From assembly GCA_963931865.1 (NCBI GenBank), contig OZ007507.1:17226086-17290085 (forward strand): DNA of 64,000 bases. Direction: 5' to 3'. The notes beneath the pieces were generated by a model, which worked only from the letters and a program-made list of their open reading frames with translations, had not been told where the DNA came from and ran no database searches. The DNA is from Axinella damicornis (lineage: Eukaryota > Porifera > Demospongiae > Axinellida > Axinellidae). A program made the position numbers and the translations under genes. Each line of letters opens with the position of its first letter. Within the stretch, counting starts at the first letter, position 1. Shown here piece after piece: positions 12,101-22,380 of the stretch.

Positions 12101-15100
12101 ATTAAGTTAGGGCTAGTCGAGTCAAAAGTCACGCATACTATTAGTTCATTGTAGGACGATAGTGACAACAGTCGCTCAATTATAGCACCCTCAGTTCACC
12201 GTCACTTTCCAGTGATGCTCCAATCCTGCAAGGACATCCTCAAAAGTGATTATGGGTTTTGCCTGGCTGCTCATGAATCCACTTACCAAGACTGATTCAG
12301 GACAATGAAGTGGTGTTGTCTAGGTCCATTTATGAATTAAAACGGCCCACCTGGCTCTGACTAAACACCAAGCCCAGACATGACCATACGGCTTTCACCC
12401 TTTGGGTGAACATTAATTCCCACCTCACCCTAACCCACCCCTTGCTCACACAGAACCTCCAAGGATATTGATGCCAACTTAAGCTGAAAGTCTCATCGCT
12501 AACAGGTTTAGCTGATACCAAGTCGTGCCGAGACATATCAAGTCTTTAAAGACTCACTTGTTTCTATTATTAATAATATATATGCCTACCTCGTGCAACA
12601 ACATCAGACTATTAGCTAACATCGATCATAGGCAGAATCAGCGGCGATGGATGTTGATCTCACTGACCTCGAGCTCGTTCCAATACCTTTCAGGAACAAA
12701 ACTGTTTTGCGGCATTCATTCCAACCTAGCTGGTTTGACAGCTTTTCTTGGCTGCACTACGATCAGAGCTGTGATGTAGCCTATGTGTGATGCACTGAGA
12801 TCTGTCAACAGATAGCTCTGAAATGGCCTCAGAAAGCAACTCAGAAGGTCTGGACACACCTAGCAATGCGTACTTTGAACGCAAGGTAAAAATTTTGCAT
12901 GACACTTTGTGCCGCAATGTACATCTTGGCTATGCAGCCTGTGGCCTGACAACTCTGCAACTGCTTCCAATGGCCTTGCTATATACAGACAGCTAAAGAG
13001 CTATGTCAAGTTGCTTCCTAGCCTGTTGAGGTCATTCCTGGAGTTCCTAAAGGTCAAAGGTCACATGCATATTGAATGAGCTTCAAGGCTGAATCCAGGA
13101 ATGCATGAGGCAACTTGCAATTGGCTTTGAGCATCCATGAGTTCTATCCACCATTTTCCACGCAGGTCACATGCATTTGATGAGAAGCACCTCTACCAAG
13201 CTTTTTCAAATTAGTTTTAATTGAGCTCTAATCTGAATACTATGCCTGCTTGTAAGCTTAGCTCCTAAAAGTGCACTAGAAGAGATTACTTTGGGCAAAA
13301 ATCAAATTAAACTCCAGTCTTTGTTGAGGCATTTGTTTAGGACTGGGACCTGCTAGATCGGAGACATTTTTGTGAGATATTTGCAAGGTGTTGCATAGAA
13401 AACTAGAGGTGTTCATAGAACACATACCCCACGCTGAACGTCTACAGGCCAGCAGTGCAGCTACATCTCTGCCGATGCGCATCGAACAGGGTGGCCATCG
13501 CGTATACTGTGTTCGTGTATGGCCATATCCAAGGTATGGGAGTGACCGCTTACCGTATATACTATTGTGAAGCTGGAGAGGTGGGGCCAAACGTTACGAA
13601 TAATAGGAAATAGCTGGAAAAAAACAGCCGAAACAATAGCCATGACGTCTGTGAAGTACATACATCGTGAGAAAACACTGTTTCCTAGAGGTAGTTTCCA
13701 AGTGCACTGCGTGTCCTGTTCTTGATCATGATGGGACTCTGAGGTCACGAAGAGGTGGAGCCAATGTTTAATGAATAGTTATGAAAAGTAGGAATAGCCG
13801 AAATGCAGCGAAACGAAGCGCCTTCACTTCAGTCAGGTACACATAGAGCAGTTTTTTGCTATTTGCTATTGTTTGACTCCCTTTCGATGGTTTATGAGGG
13901 TCTATGTGGCGAGATTTCAATTTTTTTCGCCTGACAGACAAAACCGATTGCTTAACCCCGCTTCGCGCATGCGCGCGTGGGGTAAGCGCGGGGTAATGAC
14001 TGAAGCCCATTGTTGAAGCTAATTAAATATGCACTTGACCTGTATAATTCCAGCAAAAGCATACATCACTGCAAAAAGTGATTGGTAATTGCATTTTTTA
14101 CCAGAACTGACATAGCTATAATAGTATGTCCCCCATGATATGCAGCCACATTCTCAGGTATGTTAACCCTTTAACCACCGAATTCTTCCCACCAAGACAA
14201 CACATTTTCATGCATTCAGCGCACACCACTTTCGTAGGTACTCCTCTCCCACAGCATACGCTCCTCAGCGGCCAAACTTGGTGGGGCCCGCACACATGGA
14301 GAGACCCCTCTGGCAATACCGTTAATGATATTCATGACCCCCCACAAGGCCAGCAATCGGAGGTCAAATGTGGATGTCAGCCGGATTTTCGCCCAGCATT
14401 TCCCTAAACTTGGGCCAGATCCGACTGATGGCACACCTTACACCACCAATTTGCATGTTTTCTTGAGGCCCTGGGTGGGGTCTATGAATATCATTAGAAT
14501 CAAATATCCTGGGGCCAATGAATCTCATTAAAATCAAAAAACGCCCACGACAGTCGAAGGGGGGGCCCCCGCCCCCCCTTTCGAAACCCCCCTGCCTTTC
14601 GTTTAGTGGGGAGGGCGCGCCGAAATCTGACCAAATTTTTGGGTTCGTCCCTCAAAATTGTCCCTAGGCCCTCTGAAGACTTTTTGGTCTCTTTTTGGAC
14701 TGACGAGAAGCCCTATGAGTGCATAGGGTCAAAATGACGCCTATAGACGTCAATGGGGCTTAAAGAGTTAATGAGATTCATAGTTGGTGAGAATTCGCCC
14801 TCAAAACGGCCTAGACTTGCACTGTGTGCCAGTTTGGGATGGTTTGCCGATTTTTAATGAGATTCATTGATCCTCCATGCACATATTAACCCTTTAACCA
14901 CCGAATTCTTCCCACCAAGACAACACATTTTCATGCATTCAGCGCACACCACTTTCGTAGGTACTCCTCTCCCACAGCATACGCTCCTCAGCGGCCAAAC
15001 TTGGTGGGGCCCGCACACATGGAGAGACCCCTCTGGCAATACCGTTAATGATATTCATGACCCCCCACAAGGCCAGCAATCGGAGGTCAAATGTGGATGT

Positions 15101-18100
15101 CAGCCGGATTTTCGCCCAGCATTTCCCTAAACTTGGGCCAGATCCGACTGATGGCACACCTTACACCACCAATTTGCATGTTTTCTTGAGGCCCTGGGTG
15201 GGGTCTATGAATATCATTAGAATCAAATATCCTGGGGCCAATGAATCTCATTAAAATCAAAAAACGCCCACGACAGTCGAAGGGGGGCCCCCGCCCCCCC
15301 TTTCGAAACCCCCCTGCCTTTCGTTTAGTGGGGAGGGCGCGCCGAAATCTGACCAAATTTTTGGGTTCGTCCCTCAAAATTGTCCCTAGGCCCTCTGAAG
15401 ACTTTTTGGTCTCTTTTTGGACTGACGAGAAGCCCTATGAGTGCATAGGGTCAAAATGACGCCTATAGACGTCAATGGGGCTTAAAGAGTTAAGGCATGT
15501 GTCAATCAATTCTCGTAATACGGATAGATTAGAATTACATTATTGATCTGCAGACTATACCGCCGGCACAGTTGTGTTGTGTGGAGCACTGTGTGGCTCT
15601 TGTTTCTGCGATCCAAAGTATCAGTCTTCTGTTAGTCACTTGTTTTTTACTACGATGAAAGGCTTTTGAGCGTAGGAAAAAGCAGTCTTCGTCCGCGCTT
15701 GGTGTGAAGGGCTGAGAAGTTTGCTTAGACCACAGATGAGTGTACTACAAAACAAACAATGCAATCTGATTAAACTTCTGTAGCAACCCACAGCATTCTT
15801 TGAATTACATAATTATGCCCTTCAACAGAATTCAGTGGGAGCTGATACTTGAGTCATACTTGAGTTTAATCATGAGCAGTAGCTATCCATTGCATGCATT
15901 CTTTGAATTACAAATGGTAATATGGTTACGCAACTGGCCTAACAAATACTTTGCTTAATGTTTTGTAATGCAGCACTAATTTGTTGCACAAGCCATACAT
16001 GACTGTGCTTATAACTATGTGGGTGACTATCACAAGATTTTGCCAAAGTTTACAGTTTCTGTTGTATTGCGCAGCCTATGGTCCCTTCCTTAACGCACCT
16101 GAGTCTGTCTATCTGGATAATATTATATGATATTCACATGATGTTTCCAATAGTCTATGAATTTAATGTGCAATTGGAATACTTCATATATAGCTGTGAT
16201 AAACAAACCGATCTTAACTAGGCATGGTACTGTTCCTGCTCTATATCAATGACCTGGCTAATGGTTCCCTCTCTGAAGGTTGTTTTGCATCTCTCTATGC
16301 CGACGATCTGCTCTTGTATAAGGTCAATACCTGCCCAGAGGATTATACCACCTTACAGTCAGACATAAACTCAGTTGCCTCATGGATAACCCAGCACCAC
16401 CTATCATTCAATACCTCAAAATGCAAATGTATGACTGTGACAAGGCTTCGACAAAACTCTGTAAGCCCACCTGTTTTACAACTGAACGGGAAACCCATGG
16501 AAAATGTGACTAGCTATAAATACCTGGGTGTCACCCTAACCAGTGATCTTACCTGGTCAGACATCCATAACATCACTAGGAAGGCAAGGAGGCTCACTGG
16601 CATGTTATATAGGCAATTCTACAGGTGGTCCAGCCCTACAGCCTTATCCAGTCTCTATGTATCACTATAGTGAGACCCCATCTCGAGCATGCTGCTCCTG
16701 CATGGAACCCTTACCTGATCAAAGACATCAACTCCCTTGAATCTGTGCAGAAGTTTGCCCTCAAGGTCTGTTTAAAACAGTGGGATACTCCTTATCACCA
16801 GCTGCTGAGCCAAGCTTGCTTACCAGATCTTAGCACTCGCCGGAAACATTTAAGTCTTTGTTATTTTTATAAACTTATTAATGGTGTGTATTTGTATCAT
16901 GACCTACCCCTTGTACCTCACACATCACAGTATGCACTTCGCAACAACCATTCCCTTGTTCAATTCAGTGCTCACACAAATTGTTTCTATTATTCCTTTT
17001 TCCCGTATGTAACTTCCCTGTGGAATACATTACCTGACTCTATTACTTCTGCACCCTCTATATATATATACATTTAAGAACCTTGTTCATCTAGTATAGT
17101 TTGTATGGGCACGTGCTTGTATTAGTGTTTTTCACTATTCACTATGTCCTTTGCATTTGCATAAAGTTTTATAGGAAAAAAAAAAAAAAGGTAGTGGCAT
17201 AGAAAAAGTGGTAAGGCCTACCATTGTAGCGTAACGCCGAAGACAGTGCCCGGAGGCACTGTGTGCCTCCACGCAGAGGTGCAGATTTAAAGAGTTGACC
17301 ATCAGCGCAAAGTGCGGAAATTTTTTTACATGTTTTTTTAGCGATATCGATGAAGAAGCACTCTCGTAGCATCTCAACGTATTTTTATGTTCGAAAAAGA
17401 CCTTGGATTGTGTGGAGTTTCACATAGGCCCAGAAATAGGACGTGAAAGAGATGCGCATCTGCCATTGTTGAGTCTGCATATTATACGATCAAGCACGTG
17501 GGTCATAGATTATGCGTGATGACACATGCACGTGGTATTATAATTAGGTCGGCTGGAAATTAAAAGTGGTCCAGCCAAAGCTGGGCGCCAAGCTGGACCG
17601 GTAGTGCCGCCTCTGTAACGAGTGACAAAAGGCAGGACGTGGGTTAAGGTCTTGGGGATGAGGTATAACTGCATCTGAGGCAACTGAATTAATCACAGGA
17701 AAAAGTATGGCAAAGACAAGGGTTGCATTTTCCACCATAATGTGTTATGAATTCAAGCAACTCTTTCACATTGTACCAAACACAAAAGAAATGCACCAAA
17801 CACAACACTTGTGATTTGCCAGCAAGTCAAAAGCTGTTGTGTTTTTTAAACCAGCCATTGTGCAACCACTGTAAAAAAGTAGGTGCTAATAATCTAGGTC
17901 CAAACAAGATGTATATAGTAATGTAAAAGTGTTGTGATTTGAAACACAAGCATACACACATTTTATAATTGCTTGTGAAAACAGTGGGAATTTGGAATCG
18001 CAAGCAATGTGATCGCCAGATTTTATCCTGTGGAAATTTGGTTACTGATTATTGCAGAGCACCATCCGCTTTATAATGTATGCAGTTGTGATCATGAATT

Positions 18101-18353
18101 TACAATACTAAATTGTACCTTATTATAATAACGTTTCCTGATTGCTGAAATACAGGCATAAATTATCCAGTGCAGGTTCATGTATATATCAGGAATCTAT
18201 AAGCTTTCGAGCAAGCTAGGAGCTGTGCAGGCAGGCAACTTGCAATTGCAGCATGCCATGCCATATATGTAGCTAGCTAACTTACGTACATGAACTTGGT
18301 AGGACTGCAGCAGCGGCTAGAATCAGTAGTGTGAACCTTCGCGGGTTGCCCAT
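9155..18353 (-). CDS. Gene A: Ig-Ig-FN3 single-pass receptor (3' end uncertain)
   Basis: Exons in transcription order: candidate signal exon 18353-18290 (starts MGNPRRFTLLILAAAAVL), Ig1 11882-11583, Ig2 11356-11060, FN3 10174-9896, short stalk 9593-9540, membrane exon 9450-9394 (IGAVVFIVIAIILVFWYY), tail exons 9312-9276 and 9197-9155. All joins keep frame. Introns are phase 1 except in the tail. Ig1 shows FFPC, a HW motif and YQCC, the Cys-Trp-Cys pattern of an Ig fold. Ig2 has FQCKA, VQW and VECCA. FN3 shows TEYNFTLFAVN. The tail is basic. The gene is likely a cell-surface adhesion or recognition receptor; its ligand is unknown. The signal exon is 6.4 kb from Ig1, across a LINE and MITEs, so that link is the weakest. 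A last exon may lie near 8806-8703, where a palindrome sits, but no stop could be fixed. No relative with a known gene name was recognised. Confidence 0.65.
11883..13384. other. Gene A intron 1, proximal part; no feature recognised
   Basis: No Ig, FN3 or membrane exon was recognised between Ig1 and the R1 repeat. Short frames on both strands lack domain features. Confidence 0.45.
13395..14015. repeat. R1 interspersed repeat, copy 1
   Basis: The unit begins AACTAGAGGTGTTCATAG and runs through GTGTTCGTGTATGGCCATAT, GAATAATAGGAAATAGCTGG and TTTATGAGGGTCTATGTGG to a GC-rich end CGCATGCGCGCGTGGGGTAA. Copies occur at 19739-20150 (truncated) and 28876-29450. The frames inside are not conserved as protein. 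It is a non-autonomous transposon or processed repeat of unknown class. Confidence 0.75.
14163..14771. mobile_element. piggyBac-like MITE, copy 1
   Basis: The element is bounded by TTAA (14163-14166 and 14768-14771), with inner ends CCCTTTAACC and TTAAAGAG, which are short inverted repeats. TTAA duplication is the hallmark of piggyBac-type insertion. The interior has no transposase. It is nearly identical to the copy at 14886-15493, so one arose recently. Confidence 0.75.
14772..14885. repeat. Spacer co-duplicated with the TTAA element
   Basis: This 114-bp block, rich in AATGAGATTCAT, recurs inverted at about 21115-21235 next to the third TTAA element. Spacer and element have therefore been copied together at least once. 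Confidence 0.7.
14886..15493. mobile_element. piggyBac-like MITE, copy 2
   Basis: The element is bounded by TTAA at 14886-14889 and 15490-15493, and has the same body as copy 1, including GTCGAAGG and the C/G runs near its right end. Open frames on both strands are identical shadows in the two copies and show no domain. Confidence 0.75.
15494..16221. other. Gene A intron 1, no feature recognised
   Basis: No coding or repeat signature was recognised between the TTAA element and the LINE fragment. Confidence 0.4.
16222..17190 (+). pseudogene. 5'-truncated LINE (RT palm/thumb to 3' end), frameshifted
   Basis: Translation from 16224 shows LLYINDL, then YADDLLLY, the catalytic Asp-Asp motif of reverse transcriptase, then KYLGVTLTSDLTW of the thumb region. 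The frame changes near 16640-16668, after which RPHLEHAAPAWNP and the C-terminal region with FFPYVTSLWNTLP continue to about 17077. The 3' end resembles the LINE at 54890-57340 (TTTGCATAAAGTTTTATAGG here versus TTGCATAAAGTATTATAG there) and is followed by a poly(A) run at about 17175-17189. It is a dead 5'-truncated insertion in antisense orientation within gene A intron 1. Confidence 0.85.
17191..18289. other. No gene recognised; dispersed repeat at about 17540-17620
   Basis: The block at about 17540-17620 is an inverted relative of 8190-8285. Otherwise only short frames are visible. Confidence 0.4.
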
Positions 18354-18833
18354 TGCAATTGGTAGTGTGACAGCTATGTCTTCTGAGTTCTTGGGGGCGA
18401 GGCTGAGAAAGATAAACAAACCAGTGTCCGTTCCCCGGATCCGGGCCGGAGTCATGCAATGCTATAATAAGTGCACGTGCAACTTTTCGTGAAAACTTGG
18501 AGGGGCCTGTGAGAACGAGGCTAGGGCGCGCACTACGAGGTCAGTGCAAAATCTGGACTCTCAGTTGAAACAGGGGTGTAGCGGTTAGCTACACACTAAA
18601 GGGTACCGGTAGAGCGAGTGTTTAGCACCCTCAGTCAGAGGTGTATTCAAGTTGAAGGTAATTAAACTGACATCTCTCAAACTGCTTCCTCTTGAGTATG
18701 AATTGTGTACGTGCTGTGTATGTTTTGAGGTCAGTGAAGGGCAGCATGCAGAAAAGGGCTGAAAAGGAAAGGAAAAATGTGATGGAGAAAAAGGGAAGGC
18801 CTTAGTGAACCCTGATCAAACCATTTAAACCAT

Positions 18834-18985
18834 GAATTCCTGCATATCAGCCCCTGCGTATCAGTAGACACCACTACACATGTTGTGCCACGGTCCAATT
18901 TGTTAGTTTATTGTAACGTTATATTATAGTTCAACTCCCACGTGCACTCATTTCTGCATCATTGAATAGGCAGACAATCACCCTC
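18834..18985. repeat. Interspersed repeat R2, copy 1
   Basis: The block from CATATCAGCCCCTGC to GGCAGACAATCACCCTC is almost identical to 20148-20295. A short end of it recurs at about 21628-21652. Confidence 0.85.
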
Positions 18986-19006
18986 AGAGTCTCTGTAGAC
19001 CTTTCC

Positions 19007-19101
19007 TAGCCTCGTCCCCAGGCCTCGCGGTCCAGATTTTATCCGAGTCGCAGCCGTACGCGTGGAGATAAAATCTGGGCGGAGGCCTGGGGACGAGGCT
19101 A
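19007..19101. mobile_element. TAGYCTCG hairpin MITE
   Basis: The inverted ends are TAGCCTCGTCCCCAGGCC and its complement, with an inner hairpin around CAGATTTTATC / GATAAAATCTG. The flanks share gacctttcc, which is cleaner in the sister copy at 28448-28532. Confidence 0.8.
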
Positions 19102-19401
19102 TATAGACCTTTCCTGCGTGCTGTGAGGTTTGATTAACTACTCGGCGCAATTTTCCCCCTACCAGGAGTGTAATTTTTGCTACAAAATTCCTTCATTGTT
19201 CCCTTCCTTCAGTCAACATTTACGTTATAGTACAGTACCAAACCCGAGTTGCGCAGTCCTGGGGTGAGCGTCCATATGGCTCACAATTTCCTATTATATA
19301 TCCTATGGGTGATGGAGATGCTGCATTGCACGTGCATTGGACAAGTGCTATAGCAACACCTGTCCACACACATCCTAAGCACTTTAAGATGACAAACTCC
19401 A

Positions 19402-19700
19402 CACTGCAAAAATGGTGTAGTTGTTTTGATTGCTTGGTGGTTACTATAGTTGCACCATGTTTGAACATGCAGGAACCAAGTTGTCTGCATTCCAGTGTAG
19501 CATCTACATAGAGTGGACATTCCAGTAGTAGCTATCCTACACAAACCTGGTTTATGTAGGGTACTACTGGAATGCTCAGTTTATGTAGGATGCTATCGTC
19601 GTCCACATTCTAATAGTATTGCCTCGACTCTGCATGTCCAAACACGTATAGTAACCACCAAGCAGTCGAAGTAACTACTTGGTTTTTGCAGTGGTGCACT
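19402..19700. mobile_element. Foldback insertion with CACTGCAAAAA ends
   Basis: The ends are inverted copies (CACTGCAAAAA..GCTTGGTGGTTACTATA). A smaller hairpin around CATTCCAGTAGTAGC lies inside. The block is absent from the sister duplicated segment near 28848, which shows it inserted after the duplication. Confidence 0.65.
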
Positions 19701-20147
19701 GGTATGTTTACATGTCCCCAGGGTGCAGTACTATCATAACTAGAGGTGTTCATAGACGCGCGGAACGTCCACAGGATACAGTGCAGCTACAATCGACGTG
19801 ACATCTCTGCCGGCGCCGATGCGCATCGAACAGGTGCTATCGCGTATAGCTACTGTGTTCGTGTATGGCCATATCCAAGGCGTGGGAGTGACCGCTTACC
19901 GTATGTACAACAACATGCATTATAGTGAAGCTGAAGAGGTGGGCCAAATGTTACGAATAATAGGAAATAGCTGGAAAAAACAGCCTAAGCAATAGTCACG
20001 ACGTACATAAATCGGTGGGAAAATACTGCTTAATTCCTAGCGGTCATCTCGAAGCATGAAGTGTCCAAATACACTACGTGTCCTGTTCTTGATGGGACTC
20101 TCAGGTCACGAAGAGGTGGAGCCAATGTTATGACTCATAGTTGAGTT

Positions 20148-20295
20148 CCTGCATATCAGCCCCTGCATATCAGTAGACACCACTACACATGTTGTGCCAC
20201 GGTCCAATTTGTTAGTTTATTGTAACGTTTTATTATAGTTCAACTCCCACGTGCACTCATTTTTGCATCATTGAATAGGCAGACAATCACCCTCT
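20148..20295. repeat. Interspersed repeat R2, copy 2
   Basis: Near-identical to 18834-18985. It directly follows the truncated R1 copy. Confidence 0.85.
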
Positions 20296-20540
20296 AATGA
20301 TAACTTATAGTTTGTAATTGTTAGAATGGACATAGAATTTAATTTGTGACACAAAACTAGAATTACAGTTCAATACTAGCTAGCTATAGGTTGAGATGCA
20401 AGTTGAGTAAAAAAATTAGAGCAACTATGCTACTACCATGTAACCATAGCCTTGTTCCCAGGCCCGCCCAGCCCTATGTCGCTTGCCGTATGGTTTTCTG
20501 TACTGTAAGCAATGAAAAAAATGGTCTTGGACTTGGCTTA

Positions 20541-21114
20541 TTAACCCTTTAAGCCCCATTGACGTCTATAGACGTCATTTAGACCCTATTCACCTGTAGG
20601 GCTTCTCGTCAGTTCAAAAAGCGACCAAAAAAGCTTCAGAGGGCCCAGGGAGGACTTTGAGGGACGAACCCCCAAAATTTGGTCAGATTTCGGCTTGCCC
20701 CCCCCCCCCCCCCCCCCCAACTAAACGAAAGGCAGGGGGGGTGGGGGCCCCCCCCTTCACATGTCGTGGGCTTTTTGATTTTAATGAGATTCATTGACCC
20801 GAGGATTTTTGATTCTACTGATATTCATAGACCCCACCCAGGACCTCACGAAAACATGCAAATTGGTGGTGCAAGGTGTGCTGGGCGAAAATCCGGCTGA
20901 CATCCACCTTTGACCTCCGATTGCTGGGCTTGTGGGGGGTCATGAATATCATTAACGGTATTGCCAGAGGGGTCTCTCCATGTGTGCATTCCCCACCAAG
21001 TTTGGCCGCTGAGGAGCGAATGCTGTGGGAGAGGAGTACCTACGAAAGTGGTGTGCGCTGAATGCATGAAAATGTGTTGTCTCGGTGGGAAGAATTCGGT
21101 GGTTAAAGGGTTAA
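20541..21114. mobile_element. piggyBac-like MITE, copy 3 (inverted)
   Basis: The element is bounded by TTAA at 20541-20544 and 21111-21114, with ends CCCTTTAAGCCCC and GGTGGTTAAAGGG. It is inverted relative to the two copies near 14-15 kb. A run of about 19 C residues lies at 20699-20718. The adjoining 21115-21235 is the inverted spacer also found at 14772-14885. Confidence 0.75.
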
Positions 21115-21239
21115 TATGTGCATGGAGGATCAATGAATCTCATTAAAAATCGGCAAACCATCCCAAACTGGCACACAGTGCAAGTCTAGGCCGTTTTGAG
21201 GGCCCATTCTCACCAACTACGAATCTCATTAATATAAGT

Positions 21240-22025
21240 AGCCTTGTTGATTGGTGAGACAAAACTGGATGCAACCTTAGAATGGACATTAGAAAATTAA
21301 GTTTGCAAAATGAGTAAGAAATTTAGAACAACTATGCTAGCCATGAAGGCACTAGCTTCATACAATTGCAACCTTGGTATGCTAAAGTGTGGTTGCTATA
21401 GACAACATAACTATAGTAACAGGTGCACGTGTGTTGAACATGTGATTAGTACACTCCCTCTGCATGTGATCTGATGATAGTGGAATGTTATCATGTTCAT
21501 TGCAATTGTAGTCATCAGCTTTTAAATTTATTCATAACTCTGTTGGGGAGCATTTAGGTTTGGAGTAAACAAGGTAGGCCAGGTATGGGAATGGGACCAG
21601 CCAACTGTTCATTCACTGCCCACGCCATTATTGAATAGGCAGACAATCACCGTCTATAGTGTTATAGCTTGAGTAGCTGTGTACCAGTAATCTTCCGTGA
21701 GTTTTCACATGGACCCATAGTTGATAGGTAAAAGATGACTCTCACAGTCTAGTGTGAGCACGGAATGATTTAGCAATGGATTGTAGATGAGATTTGTGTA
21801 GTTGCACTTTGATAAACACTGTTTGTGCAAACACTAGCTATAGCCAAGAAATCTTATTAGAGCCAAACGTTTCAACCCAGTGTCAATGAAGCAGCTGTTA
21901 CAAATCACCAATGTATTGCGACCAATAGCAGAAGTGTGCAATAGCCTGGATAAGGTGAGTATTTGCACAAACAGGGTATTGGCATGGCACTCAATGGCAG
22001 GGAGGTCTAATGGCAAAATTTTTAG
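21240..22025. other. Intergenic, no feature recognised
   Basis: There is a remnant of repeat R2 at about 21628-21652. No exon was recognised. Confidence 0.4.
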
Positions 22026-22370
22026 CTATGCCAAACTTGTCTTGCTGTAGCTATACCTATATACTATGGTTATCGCTGGAACGTTTTGCATAAAATTCCC
22101 TTGTGTAGCTGAAGTAGCATACAGAGGTTCAAATCCGGAGTCCTTGCAACCAGGAGCCCATAACGAGAACGATACACTTGCCGTCATGATATGGTCAAGC
22201 ACAGCGCTAACTTGCTCCCGTAGTTGGACGTCGTTACGCCGTATAGTACAAGTTCCGGATTCACGTGACAGCAGTTCTGACCAATCATCGTTATTAAACG
22301 CATTCAGTAGTGTAATATTGTGCTTTTCATTGCTCATTTCCCCTTCCTCCGTCTTGGTCCAGCCAGACAT
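22026..22370 (-). CDS. Candidate exon or small protein, unrecognised
   Basis: An ATG at 22370 opens a 114-codon frame beginning MSGWTKTEEGEMSNEKHN, hydrophilic and acidic, with balanced composition to about residue 98. The last residues (ITIVYRYSYSK) look like intron read-through. A donor such as ATA|GTATAT near 22060 is possible. The start is only 10 bp from the oppositely directed signal-peptide ATG of gene B at 22381, so the two 5' ends would overlap. No family was recognised. It may instead be an accidental open frame. Confidence 0.3.
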   Translation of the reverse strand: MSGWTKTEEGEMSNEKHNITLLNAFNNDDWSELLSRESGTCTIRRNDVQLREQVSAVLDHIMTASVSFSLWAPGCKDSGFEPLYATSATQGNFMQNVPAITIVYRYSYSKTSLA

Positions 22371-22380
22371 TTGCGTCGCG

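Larger units (their letters stand above)
18985..20150. repeat. Duplicated segment, copy 1 (matches 28425-29230)
   Basis: Order here: hairpin MITE 19007-19101, an AATTTTCCCCCTACCAGGAG block, a block with GTGATGGAGATGCTGCATTG, an extra foldback insertion at about 19402-19700, then R1 from 19739. The 28-kb copy has the same order without the foldback insertion. The same CCCCTACCAGGAG motif also occurs at about 9653-9715. Confidence 0.8.

Noticed and set aside
14126..15254. Repeated open frames of 60-93 codons on both strands near 14-15 kb
   Set aside because: They are identical in both copies of the TTAA element because the DNA is copied, and have no domain features.
22131..22145. GGTTCAAATCC, resembling a tRNA B box
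   Set aside because: No matching stems, anticodon arm or A box around it on either strand.
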